From Roseburia sp. CAG:303 (GTDB lineage Bacteria; Bacillota; Clostridia; Lachnospirales; Lachnospiraceae): 64,000 nucleotides of DNA. Positions within the stretch are counted from its first letter, which is position 1, and each line of letters starts with the position of its first letter. The stretch is taken from positions 5,448-69,447 of the forward strand of contig FR900122.1 of assembly GCA_000437755.1 (NCBI GenBank), written 5' to 3'. The notes below the pieces were generated by a model. It was not told where the DNA came from and ran no database searches. It worked only from the letters and a program-made list of their open reading frames with translations. The position numbers were made by a program, and so were the translations under genes. Below, piece by piece: positions 16,560 to 23,574 of this stretch.

Positions 16560-17366
16560 ATGTATACAAATAAACGATTTTTCAAGGACAAAAGTATCAT
16601 CGCTTTATCCATTGTAAGTGTAATGGCACTTTCCGGACTTGCTGCAAGCATCATGCTTTCTAATAATGATAATAATGATTCCGGTATTTCCCAGATTGCA
16701 GAGCTGGACGAAACCAGCACAAAACTTCAGAATGCCGCTGCAAATGTTATGAAAGAAACAACCACTTCTTCTGACAATGCAGCAGAAAGCACCGAAAGCA
16801 GCACTGAAAAGCCTTCCGGACTGACTTCTTCCGCAACAAAGAGCAACAGTACTTCTGCCACTGTTCCCACCACGGAACAGACTACTGTGGCAAAAGAAGA
16901 GGATGCTTCTGTCAATGCACCTGCCTCCGCATTTTCTTTTACAGCAAACAGCGTCCTTGTCTGGCCCGTGGAAACAAATGATATTATCATTGATTTCAGC
17001 ATGGATTCCACCACTTATTTTGCAACCCTCGATATGTATAAAACAAGCGATGCCGTATGTATCCGCAGCAATATCGGTTCTCCGGTTTATGCCGCTGCCG
17101 ATGGTATCGTAACTGCCAACAGCTATAATGAGGAAACCGGTCGTTTCATCTCTATGGATATCGGTGATAATTATGAACTGACTTACGGACAGCTGAAAGA
17201 TATCCAGGTGGAAGAAGGAAGTATAGTGTCAGTCGGCGATTTGATCGGATATATCTCAGAACCTACCAAATATTACAGTGTGGAAGGTGCTAACCTGTAT
17301 CTGAAAATGACTTGCAACGCAGAACCTGCCGATCCGCTTGATTATCTGAATTTTGATGAAAATTAA
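16560..17366 (+). CDS. spoIIQ: SpoIIQ-like LytM/M23-fold protein with degenerate active site
   Basis: 268 aa: one N-terminal transmembrane helix (about 14-32), a Ser/Thr-rich linker (about 55-115), then an M23/LytM fold (about 130-260). SpoIIQ sits in the forespore membrane and binds SpoIIIAH to form the engulfment channel. The fold is recognisable in SNIGSPVYAAADGIV and VEEGSIVSVGDLIGYI, but the zinc ligands are missing: the first His of HxxxD reads Tyr (MYKTSD), YGHL reads YGQL, and the final HxH reads NLY. It should therefore be structural, as in Bacillus, rather than an endopeptidase. The ATG follows an excellent AGGAGG. It sits 142 nt after spoIID; a sigma-E-type -10 (CATACTTA) precedes it. 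Confidence 0.8.
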   Translation: MYTNKRFFKDKSIIALSIVSVMALSGLAASIMLSNNDNNDSGISQIAELDETSTKLQNAAANVMKETTTSSDNAAESTESSTEKPSGLTSSATKSNSTSATVPTTEQTTVAKEEDASVNAPASAFSFTANSVLVWPVETNDIIIDFSMDSTTYFATLDMYKTSDAVCIRSNIGSPVYAAADGIVTANSYNEETGRFISMDIGDNYELTYGQLKDIQVEEGSIVSVGDLIGYISEPTKYYSVEGANLYLKMTCNAEPADPLDYLNFDEN

Positions 17367-17406
17367 CGCACCTTCCGCAAAACCACGCATATATTATAAT
17401 ACAACG

Positions 17407-17518
17407 ATAAGTCAACAGGTCTTTTCCCACATTTTATCAGATGATCGATACCCGTTTCCCTCCAATAACGTACCTGATTACCTGTTGCTTCATCATAGGG
17501 AATACCTTCCCTGCTTAT
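17407..17518 (+). other. Structured intergenic element, possible small RNA
   Basis: Nested complementary segments: ATAAG/CTTAT (17407 and 17514), CAACAGGT/ACCTGTTG (17413 and 17480) and ATCAG/CTGAT (17436 and 17474). A TATAAT at 17395-17400 with a poor -35 precedes it. No ORF or ribosome site is seen and no known RNA family is recognised. It could equally be read on the other strand. Confidence 0.3.
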
Positions 17519-17526
17519 AGAAAAAG

Positions 17527-17566
17527 TGGCACAAAGCAGGCAGCCTTCACTGCCCGTTTTGTGCCA
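17527..17566 (-). terminator. Terminator of the chemoreceptor gene
   Basis: Long hairpin TGGCACAAA ... TTTTGTGCCA with an inner GGCAG/CTGCC stem, followed on the minus strand by CTTTTTC. It lies just after the stop at 17578. Confidence 0.8.
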
Positions 17567-17577
17567 TTATCTTATGT

Positions 17578-19035
17578 TTATTTAACAAGTCCTTCTTTTA
17601 CTGCCTTCTCATAATTTGCCTGTGCTTCTCTTATGAATTCTTCATCATGCATCTTTTCCGGTGGAATATAAGCTTTTCCGGGCTCTCTCTTACGAAGATT
17701 GAACTTACTCATAGCTTCTCTCAGTTCATCCGCACTCTTCGTCAGCATATCGCTGGATGCCGCTGTTTCTTCGCTCGCTGCGGCATTTCCATCCACAGCT
17801 TCTGCGATCTCACGGATATCCTTCTCAATAACATCAAGCTGGCTGCTCTGTTCCTTACCTGCCTGGTTGATTTCCTCTGTTACTCGATAGATATCATCCA
17901 TGCTGTCCACAATCTTGTCAAAGGTAAGCGATGTCTGCTTCGATATCTCATTTCCTCTTGCAGCTTTGGAAATCGTATCTTCAATCAGGGCGCGGCTCTG
18001 TACCGCTGCATCTGCACTCTGTGCCGCAAGTGCTCCTACTTCTCCTGCAACAACAGCAAATCCTTTTCCGGCTTCTCCTGCCCTGGCAGCTTCAATCGAT
18101 GCATTCAGTGCAAGCAGGTTTGTCTGGTCCGCAATTTCCTCAATCGTCTGGATAACAGTGGATATCTTTCTGGATGCCTCTGTGATATCGGTCATGGATG
18201 ACAGAAGTTCTTCCATCTTTTCCTTACTTTCTGCCACTTCATGCTTAATCTCTGCTGAGATCTCCTGTGAATGGGACAGACGTGAAGTATTCTCTCTTAA
18301 TAAATTACCTGTATTTTCTACAGCCACCTTAAAATCTGAAATCGTATGCGCCTGTGCCGTACAACTCTCTGCCAATGCTCCGCTTGCCTCTGCAATATCG
18401 GTCGCACCTTCGGCAACTTCATTTGCAATCTGTGTGATCTCATTAAACATAAGGTCATTTGTCTGCACCATCTTATACAGACTCTTTGCAAGGCTGTCCT
18501 GTGAAGATCTGATATTAACAAAGGCTGTCATATCACCTTCGGCAACTCTCTGTACAACATGGACATTCTCCTGGATACTTGCCGCCATCTTCTTAAATGC
18601 ATCTACCATCTCATTGGTTTCCACCAGATCGGACTGTTCCTCGTCAAACTCAAGCTGAGCCGAACCAAGTGCCAGTGCGGAAGCCCAGTTTACAACTACT
18701 GAAACCGGATGTGCTATCTTATCTGCAAGCTTCTCCGCCGATTTGCGTATAAATACCCATACAACTGCTGCCAGAATCAGATTCGTAAACATGGCCGTCA
18801 CTACTCTGGTTTCTAACAGTTTAAAATAATGTGTTACATCGGATGACAATGCGGCTGATGCCATTCCATCCAGAACAGCCTTTAATTCGTTCATATAGTG
18901 GTAAATCAGATACAGATTAATCGCGTTGCATATAATCATCACTCCTACAATCAGCATGATTACCATATTGCTCCGTCTGATACTCGTCCGTATCGTCATC
19001 GGTTGTCCCTTCTCTGCTTTTTCTCTCATATTCAT
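17578..19035 (-). CDS. Methyl-accepting chemotaxis protein
   Basis: 485 aa chemoreceptor. Two transmembrane helices (about 24-46 and 80-102) enclose only about 35 extracellular residues, so it lacks a classical ligand-binding domain and may sense membrane or cytoplasmic signals. A HAMP-like region follows, then a long coiled-coil signalling domain with the conserved tip [20 protein letters not shown] and [17 protein letters not shown]. It couples through CheA/CheW to the flagellar motor. AAAGGAA precedes the ATG at 19035; the ATG at 19029 has a better-spaced GGAG and may be the true start. It lies directly downstream of flagellin but has its own sigma-A-like promoter, separated by the flagellin terminator. 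Confidence 0.93.
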   Translation of the reverse strand: MNMREKAEKGQPMTIRTSIRRSNMVIMLIVGVMIICNAINLYLIYHYMNELKAVLDGMASAALSSDVTHYFKLLETRVVTAMFTNLILAAVVWVFIRKSAEKLADKIAHPVSVVVNWASALALGSAQLEFDEEQSDLVETNEMVDAFKKMAASIQENVHVVQRVAEGDMTAFVNIRSSQDSLAKSLYKMVQTNDLMFNEITQIANEVAEGATDIAEASGALAESCTAQAHTISDFKVAVENTGNLLRENTSRLSHSQEISAEIKHEVAESKEKMEELLSSMTDITEASRKISTVIQTIEEIADQTNLLALNASIEAARAGEAGKGFAVVAGEVGALAAQSADAAVQSRALIEDTISKAARGNEISKQTSLTFDKIVDSMDDIYRVTEEINQAGKEQSSQLDVIEKDIREIAEAVDGNAAASEETAASSDMLTKSADELREAMSKFNLRKREPGKAYIPPEKMHDEEFIREAQANYEKAVKEGLVK

Positions 19036-19073
19036 TCTCCAACATTTCCTTTCTTAATTATCATCATAAGCAT

Positions 19074-19102
19074 ATTATATACCTTATTAACGATTTTTGC
19101 AA
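19074..19102 (-). promoter_or_regulatory. Promoter of the chemoreceptor gene
   Basis: Minus-strand TTGCAA, 17-nt spacer and TATAAT. An overlapping TAAA-N15-ATCGTTAA resembles a weak sigma-28 site (5 of 8 in the -10). Confidence 0.55.
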
Positions 19103-19167
19103 TTTTAAATTTATGATTAGCAAATTATGAAGGATTTTGTTGTAGAAAATATCTAAAGTGGGAAAAA

Positions 19168-19190
19168 GGGCAGCGTTTCAACCGCTGCCC
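19168..19190 (-). terminator. Flagellin terminator
   Basis: GGGCAGCG/CGCTGCCC 8-bp stem with a 7-nt loop, followed on the minus strand by a T-rich stretch (TTTTTCCC). Confidence 0.85.
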
Positions 19191-19221
19191 TCTGCTGTTC
19201 AAATATTGATTGTATTTTCCC

Positions 19222-20610
19222 TTACTGAAGTAATGACAGTACACCCTGATTTGACTGATTTGCCTGTGCGAGCATAGACTGTCCAGCCTGTGCAAGAATA
19301 TTGTTCTTGCTGTATTCAACCATTGTTTCTGCCATGTCAGTATCACGAATACGGGATTCTGCTGATGTAGTATTTTCAACTACATTATCAAGATTTGCAA
19401 TGGTATGCTCTAATCTGTTCTGTACTGCACCAAGAGCAGAACGCTGTTCTGAAACCTTCTGTACTGCATCTGCTATTGCATCTACTGCATAAGTAGCACC
19501 AAGACCTGTTTCATCTGCTACATTTAATCCCTTGATTCCAAGATTTTTCGCACTCATGGTTTCAATTTCAACCGTGATCTTATTTGTCATATCGGCATCA
19601 GATCCAACATGCAGATTAAAGGATAATTTATCTGCTACTGTTGCATAACCTTTTGTAATAGTAAATGTTACACCATTTGTTGCATCATAAGCTCCACCTT
19701 TTGCTACTGTTGCCGCATGATCAACTGTTCCGATGTTATTTGCCGCTGTAAGCTCAGTCGTCATCAGTTCGACTGCTTTTGCTGCTGTTATAACAGAAGA
19801 ATCATTATCATCTATTCCATCGGTGTTAGCATCCGTTAAAACTGTAGCTGATTTTCCACCAACTTCGACGGTTGCACCTGCAACAATTAACTTTTCCATC
19901 TCTGTCTTATCCAGCTTATTTGCATTCTGATCCAGATCTGCAGTATCTACTAATGTATATTCCACACCATTAACTTTTGCCTTAACCGATCCATCATATG
20001 TTGTACCAAGCATTTTCTTGGCTTCTGCATCAGTTGCACCTATTGTATACTCTTTTCCACCAATTGTCACAGACTTTCCTGCATCCAAATCTCCACCTTT
20101 TACAGTAAATGTGGCCGATGTTGAATTGTCTGTTAATGTACCTTTTAATCCTGCATCATGACCTTCCATGTATACATTCTTTGTTTTTGCATTATCGCCT
20201 TTGAGCAGATAACTTTCATTAAATTTGGTTGTTTCCGCTACTCTGTCGATTTCTGTTGTCAGCTGTGAAATTTCATCCTGAATTGCCTGACGATCAGTGG
20301 ATGAATTCGTTCCATTTGATGCCTGGACTGCCAGTTCATTCATTCTCTGAAGCATGGAATGTACTTCTGTCAAAGCACCTTCTGCTGTCTGCACTGCTGA
20401 TACACCATCTTCCGCATTAGAAGAAGCCTTATCCAGTCCACGAATCTGCTTTCTCATCTTTTCAGAAATGGAAAGACCTGCTGCGTCATCTGCGGCTCTG
20501 TTAATCTTATATCCGGATGACAACTTTTCTGTTGCCTTAGACTGTGCATTTGTTGTGATTCCTAACATTCTGTTTGCGTTCATCGCAGTTAAATTGTGCT
20601 GTACTACCAT
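19222..20610 (-). CDS. Flagellin
   Basis: 462 aa flagellar filament subunit. The conserved D0/D1 ends are clear: N-terminal VVQHNLTAMNANRMLGIT and SSGYKINRAADDAAGLSIS, C-terminal SAESRIRDTDMAETMVEYSK and LAQANQSNQGVLSLLQ. The centre (about 165-370) is a variable, surface-exposed Ala/Thr/Asp-rich region. It is secreted by the flagellar type III system, so no signal peptide is expected. AAGGAGG lies about 10 nt before the ATG. It follows csrA by 133 nt. No strong sigma-28 promoter sits between csrA and flagellin (only a weak TAAC-N16-GAAGATAC), so expression probably depends on a promoter upstream of csrA; the best one lies in the invertible segment and currently faces away. A CsrA-type hairpin precedes the ribosome site. 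Confidence 0.97.
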   Translation of the reverse strand: MVVQHNLTAMNANRMLGITTNAQSKATEKLSSGYKINRAADDAAGLSISEKMRKQIRGLDKASSNAEDGVSAVQTAEGALTEVHSMLQRMNELAVQASNGTNSSTDRQAIQDEISQLTTEIDRVAETTKFNESYLLKGDNAKTKNVYMEGHDAGLKGTLTDNSTSATFTVKGGDLDAGKSVTIGGKEYTIGATDAEAKKMLGTTYDGSVKAKVNGVEYTLVDTADLDQNANKLDKTEMEKLIVAGATVEVGGKSATVLTDANTDGIDDNDSSVITAAKAVELMTTELTAANNIGTVDHAATVAKGGAYDATNGVTFTITKGYATVADKLSFNLHVGSDADMTNKITVEIETMSAKNLGIKGLNVADETGLGATYAVDAIADAVQKVSEQRSALGAVQNRLEHTIANLDNVVENTTSAESRIRDTDMAETMVEYSKNNILAQAGQSMLAQANQSNQGVLSLLQ

Positions 20611-20619
20611 AATAATTTA

Positions 20620-20655
20620 CCTCCTTGTGATAAATCTGTAACTCCGTTTACAGAT
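20620..20655 (-). promoter_or_regulatory. Probable CsrA-binding leader of flagellin
   Basis: On the minus strand a perfect 8-bp stem ATCTGTAA/TTACAGAT (20634-20655) presents the hexaloop ACGGAG, matching the CsrA consensus ANGGAN. About 10 nt further, the flagellin ribosome site AAGGAG (20620-20625) also fits ANGGAN. Bacillus hag has the same two-site arrangement, where CsrA blocks ribosome binding. Confidence 0.65.
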
Positions 20656-20743
20656 CAATAAATATATATAAACTAATCTGTTTTTTCTGTTTTAACAGAG
20701 GGCCTCTTCCTGTATCTTCCATCCAAAACAAACCAGTTAATAC

Positions 20744-20920
20744 CTATTGTGAAGCTTTTTCTTCCAGACGTTTTTTAATAGCTTTTCCTCTTGCTATTTT
20801 TACTTCTTTGGGTGCATCAATCATTACCCGCATATTCTTCTGACTGCCGCCCAGAAAAATAATTTTTATATCCTCATTGATCTGGATATAGTCTTCAATT
20901 CCAACAGTAAGTCTTAACAT
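20744..20920 (-). CDS. csrA: CsrA-type translational regulator
   Basis: 58 aa RNA-binding protein. The sequence follows CsrA along its length: MLRLTVGIEDYIQINEDIKI for strands 1-2, IIFLGGSQKNMRVMIDAPKE for strands 3-4 including the conserved APKEV, then a C-terminal helix KKRLEEKASQ. CsrA dimers bind GGA hexaloops and block translation; in Firmicutes the main target is flagellin mRNA, with FliW as antagonist (no fliW in the window). Flagellin is the next gene and its leader carries matching sites. The start at 20920 follows GGAAGGAGG. A 20-codon in-frame extension to 20980 runs into the palindromic recombination site and is probably not translated. Residue 4 is Leu and the N-terminus is more divergent than in Bacillus CsrA. 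Confidence 0.85.
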   Translation of the reverse strand: MLRLTVGIEDYIQINEDIKIIFLGGSQKNMRVMIDAPKEVKIARGKAIKKRLEEKASQ

Positions 20921-20942
20921 CCTTGTCTTTTCCTCCTTCCTG

Positions 20943-20970
20943 TTTACACGAATGCAACTCAATATATAAT
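20943..20970 (+). promoter_or_regulatory. Recombinase promoter spanning the left crossover site
   Basis: TTTACA (20943-20948), 16-nt spacer and TATAAT (20965-20970). The -35 lies outside the invertible segment and the -10 covers the crossover spacer. AAAGGA and the ATG at 21005 follow. After inversion the recombinase would keep the -10 but acquire a poor -35 (ATAGAA). Confidence 0.6.
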
Positions 20971-20982
20971 TGTGTTTCATTC
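20950..20982 (+). repeat. Left recombination site of the invertible segment
   Basis: Imperfect palindrome: arms GAATGCAACTCAAT (20950-20963) and ATTGTGTTTCATTC (20969-20982) around spacer ATATA. The inner arm is identical to the arms of the right site. The 23 nt at 20960-20982 are repeated in inverted orientation at the right site. Confidence 0.85.
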
Positions 20983-21004
20983 AAAACACAGAAAGGACTA
21001 AAAA

Positions 21005-21595
21005 ATGAATACTACACAACCAATCAGAGATTTACACGCACTTCAGACATTTAAAAATTACTACAGGGATACCGAATGTAATTTCCGCAATTACACATTA
21101 ATTATTATGGGGTTGAATACTGCTCTGCGTATTAATGATATTCTTCATATAAAATGGGGAGATGTTTATGATTTTGATACGCTTAAACTATTAGACCATA
21201 TAGAAATAAAAGAAAAAAAAACCGGAAAACCAAACCGTATTGTCATAAATCAGCAGTTAAACCGTATTTTATCAGAGTTTTTAATATTTTCACAAACCGG
21301 AAATTCACTTACCAAAAACAGTTACCTGTTTCGCAGCAGAAAAGGCACAAATTCTCCGCTCAGCCGCTGCCAGGCATTCCGTATTATAAAAAAGGCTGCC
21401 ATTTTTGCCGGATTTCCGGAAAATGTAAGCTGTCATTCACTGCGAAAAACCTTTGGGTATCATGCCTGGAAGCAGGGTGTTCAGCCTGCCTTATTAATGA
21501 ACATATATAATCACTCATCCTATCAGATAACCAAACGATATCTGGGAATTGAACAAGATGACAAAGATACTGTATTTTTAAATGTAAATTTATAA
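21005..21595 (+). CDS. Small tyrosine recombinase (probable flagellar phase-switch invertase)
   Basis: 196 aa site-specific recombinase consisting almost only of the catalytic domain, like FimB/FimE-type invertases; the usual N-terminal SAM-like core-binding domain is missing. Catalytic set seen: Arg in GLNTALRINDILHIKWGD, Lys in KEKKTGKPNR, HSLR in VSCHSLRKTFGYHAW, His in MNIYNHSSYQITKRY, and the nucleophile Tyr in KRYLGI. It lies between two inverted palindromic sites that carry the features of its own crossover sites. AAAGGA precedes the ATG. Neighbours are csrA and flagellin on one side and an unrelated convergent gene on the other. The likely role is inversion of its own segment to switch flagellin expression. 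Confidence 0.9.
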   Translation: MNTTQPIRDLHALQTFKNYYRDTECNFRNYTLIIMGLNTALRINDILHIKWGDVYDFDTLKLLDHIEIKEKKTGKPNRIVINQQLNRILSEFLIFSQTGNSLTKNSYLFRSRKGTNSPLSRCQAFRIIKKAAIFAGFPENVSCHSLRKTFGYHAWKQGVQPALLMNIYNHSSYQITKRYLGIEQDDKDTVFLNVNL

Positions 21596-21604
21596 AAAAA
21601 TATC

Positions 21605-21631
21605 TAAAGTATTTTTCCATTGTACCGATAA
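21605..21631 (+). promoter_or_regulatory. Flagellar sigma-28 promoter inside the invertible segment
   Basis: TAAA (21605-21608), exactly 15 nt, then ACCGATAA (21624-21631): one mismatch to the sigma-28/sigma-D consensus TAAA-N15-GCCGATAA. It lies 10 nt after the recombinase stop and just before the right crossover site, reading rightward, away from csrA-flagellin, in this assembly. Confidence 0.8.
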
Positions 21632-21688
21632 TATAAATAGAACGAATGAAACACAATTATATATTGTGTTTCATTCGTTCTATTTATA
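21632..21688. repeat. Right recombination site, 57-bp perfect palindrome
   Basis: 26-bp arms (starting TATAAATAGAAC) around a 5-nt TATAT centre. The inner 14-bp arms, GAATGAAACACAAT and ATTGTGTTTCATTC (21644-21657 and 21663-21676), match the left site. Its TATAT spacer is the reverse complement of the left ATATA, so the two sites are inverted relative to each other. Confidence 0.9.
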
Positions 21689-21727
21689 CACGAAATTATA
21701 AAATTTTGAAAACTCACAGAAAATATA

Positions 21728-23431
21728 TTAATATTGTATATTTTCCCCATCGCTCCCAATCAGTACATTTTTTCCATCGAACGCAAATCCATAATGCCGG
21801 ATTCGTTCTTCCGGAATGCCAAGAGAGAGCAGTTCCGCATCATAATTTCTCTCTTTTATCTGCTGTAAAGCTGCTCCAACTGTTTCTTCGAGAGATTTTT
21901 CTTTTCTGCTGCTCCGAACTTTAAATTCCATAATGATTCCCGGAAGTGCTTCTTTTTTCGGAAGCATCATGATATCGTACCTTCCGAATCCACTCTCCCG
22001 GTTTGATTTTATCATATAGTTTTCCGTCTGTTCTGCCATCAGGCCAAGGACAAATCCATGATAGAATTTCTCCGGCTGCTGATATCCATCTCCTCCCACG
22101 TCAAAGTAGCTGAATGTTGCATTTGTCATGCGGTTCATAAAGTAATTCATGGCTTCCAGATCATCCTGAACCAGTGCCTGCATGAAATGACTGTAAGACG
22201 CATCTTTATTCTGAAACCATCCGGCAAACATCTCAAAGAACATAACGCGGGTTTCCAAATTAGTGATTTTTAAATGGTACCATGGTTTCATTAACTCCCC
22301 GCGATATTCCACCTGTTCCGGTTTGAGATATCCGCTCGCCATCAGAAGACTCCAGATAGCAGATTCATTTTGCTCCAACTGATTAAACACAATCTGTTCA
22401 TCAAAAGTAACCACGACTTCTTTTCCCTCCAGGAGGTCTTCCATCTGTTCTTTGACCTCAGAAGAAGCAGTTCGGATAATTCTGTCAACAAGATGATTAG
22501 AACTTGTCGCTGCCCAGTAAGCTTTCAGCTTCTGCTCTCCCAGAAAATTCGTAATAGACCACGGATTATAGATATCTTTATGATTTCCAAAGATAAATCC
22601 GTCATACCATTGTTTCACTGCCTGCTTTTGAGACGAAAGTCCAAAACTGTCCAATGCCTCAAAAACTTCCGGCTCCGTAAAACCAAAACACTGTTCATAG
22701 CAGTTGGATGTAGTGGTAATTACTTTCAGATTATTCAAATCCGAAAAAATCGATTCCTTAGACACCCTTGTAATACCTGTCATAATAGCACGTTCCAGAT
22801 ATGGATTTGTCTTAAATGTCGAGTTGAACAGACTACGGATAAAAGCGGTAAATTCATCCCAGTATCCGCCTACATATGCCTCCTGCATCGGGGTGTCATA
22901 CTCATCCAGAAACAGAATGACTTTTCTGCCATAATAAGTTTCCAGATAACCTCCCAGTTCCTTTAAGGCTCTCTGTGCTGTCACGTCATCCATCGTTGGA
23001 TTTACCATTTCAAACCGCTGCCTGTCTGTTTCTGTAAATCTGTCACTCTGCATAATATCTCTGTATTCCCTGAAAGCATCTGAAATGATAAATTTTATCA
23101 TTTTTACGGCATCGATATAATTTGTCTGTTTCACATCTGCAAAACTCAGGGATATCACCGGGTATTCTCCCTGCAGCTTCCGGTATTTCTCTTCTTCCCA
23201 AATGGAAAGTCCCTCAAACAAATCTTGTCTCCCTGCGTATTTGTTGGAAAAGAAACATTTCAGCATATCCATATTTAATGTTTTACCAAACCGGCGCGGT
23301 CTGGTAATTAAAGTAACGATATCCCTTGCTTCCCACCATTCCTTTATAAACGCCGTCTTATCCACATAAAAATTATCATTTATCCTGATATCTTCAAATC
23401 CCTGGTTTCCAATACTGACTATCTTTTTCAC
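21728..23431 (-). CDS. AAA-ATPase-like / PD-(D/E)XK nuclease family protein
   Basis: 567 aa protein of the common gut-bacterial family with an AAA-ATPase-like N-terminal domain (Walker A TRPRRFGKTLN, about 40-50; Walker B VILFLDEYDTPM) and a C-terminal PD-(D/E)XK-like domain (GFGRYDIMMLP ... GIIMEFKVR). The biological role is unknown; members are multicopy and look mobile or defence-related, without proof. Start: the GTG at 23431 (KKIVSIGNQGFEDIR) is preferred over a TTG at 23452, because AGGTGG precedes it and the family usually begins at MKKI-PIG. It is convergent with the invertible segment, and a flagellar promoter in that segment now reads into its 3' end. Confidence 0.85.
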   Translation of the reverse strand: MKKIVSIGNQGFEDIRINDNFYVDKTAFIKEWWEARDIVTLITRPRRFGKTLNMDMLKCFFSNKYAGRQDLFEGLSIWEEEKYRKLQGEYPVISLSFADVKQTNYIDAVKMIKFIISDAFREYRDIMQSDRFTETDRQRFEMVNPTMDDVTAQRALKELGGYLETYYGRKVILFLDEYDTPMQEAYVGGYWDEFTAFIRSLFNSTFKTNPYLERAIMTGITRVSKESIFSDLNNLKVITTTSNCYEQCFGFTEPEVFEALDSFGLSSQKQAVKQWYDGFIFGNHKDIYNPWSITNFLGEQKLKAYWAATSSNHLVDRIIRTASSEVKEQMEDLLEGKEVVVTFDEQIVFNQLEQNESAIWSLLMASGYLKPEQVEYRGELMKPWYHLKITNLETRVMFFEMFAGWFQNKDASYSHFMQALVQDDLEAMNYFMNRMTNATFSYFDVGGDGYQQPEKFYHGFVLGLMAEQTENYMIKSNRESGFGRYDIMMLPKKEALPGIIMEFKVRSSRKEKSLEETVGAALQQIKERNYDAELLSLGIPEERIRHYGFAFDGKNVLIGSDGENIQY

Positions 23432-23510
23432 TGCTCCACCTGCTTTCGCCAAATTCTTCTTCCATGCTCTTCATTTTGAATACTATATTAATTGTACCAT
23501 ATCTATGTCC

Positions 23511-23561
23511 GAAAAAAAAGAGGCAGCCCGCCTCAATGTTTCCATTAAAGCAGCTTCCTCT
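23511..23561 (-). terminator. Terminator of glgP
   Basis: AGAGG-AGC-GC arm paired with GC-GCT-CCTCT (two mismatches), followed on the minus strand by eight T's. Confidence 0.7.
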
Positions 23562-23574
23562 TTCCTGTATTTTA

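Larger units (their letters stand above)
20950..21676. mobile_element. Invertible DNA segment controlling csrA-flagellin (proposed)
   Basis: About 0.73 kb bounded by two near-identical palindromic sites in inverted orientation (spacers ATATA and TATAT). It contains a tyrosine recombinase gene and, between its stop codon and the right site, a sigma-28 promoter pointing right. Recombination between the sites would invert the segment and place the flagellar promoter directly upstream of csrA and flagellin. To the right of the segment the sigma-28 promoter only meets the 3' end of a convergent gene, so the present orientation is probably flagellin OFF. Inversion itself is inferred. Confidence 0.75.

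Noticed and set aside
17900..18658. 252-codon plus-strand frame
   Set aside because: Antisense to the chemoreceptor signalling domain, composition typical of a shadow frame.
19147..19160. 14-nt match (aaaatatctaaagt) between the flagellin 3' region and the sigma-28 promoter region
   Set aside because: Too short and AT-rich to claim common origin; at 19147 the -10 half of the promoter is missing.
20680..20720. Sigma-28 promoter directly before flagellin
   Set aside because: The best match, TAAC-N16-GAAGATAC, has several mismatches and wrong spacing; much weaker than the site at 21605-21631.
20921..20980. Twenty-codon N-terminal extension of csrA
   Set aside because: It runs into the palindromic recombination site and lacks a ribosome site; the ATG at 20920 follows GGAAGGAGG and begins a normal CsrA.
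21646..21924. Plus-strand 92-codon frame starting in the right palindrome
   Set aside because: Antisense to a conserved gene, no ribosome site and no recognisable protein; its first codons come only from the repeat.
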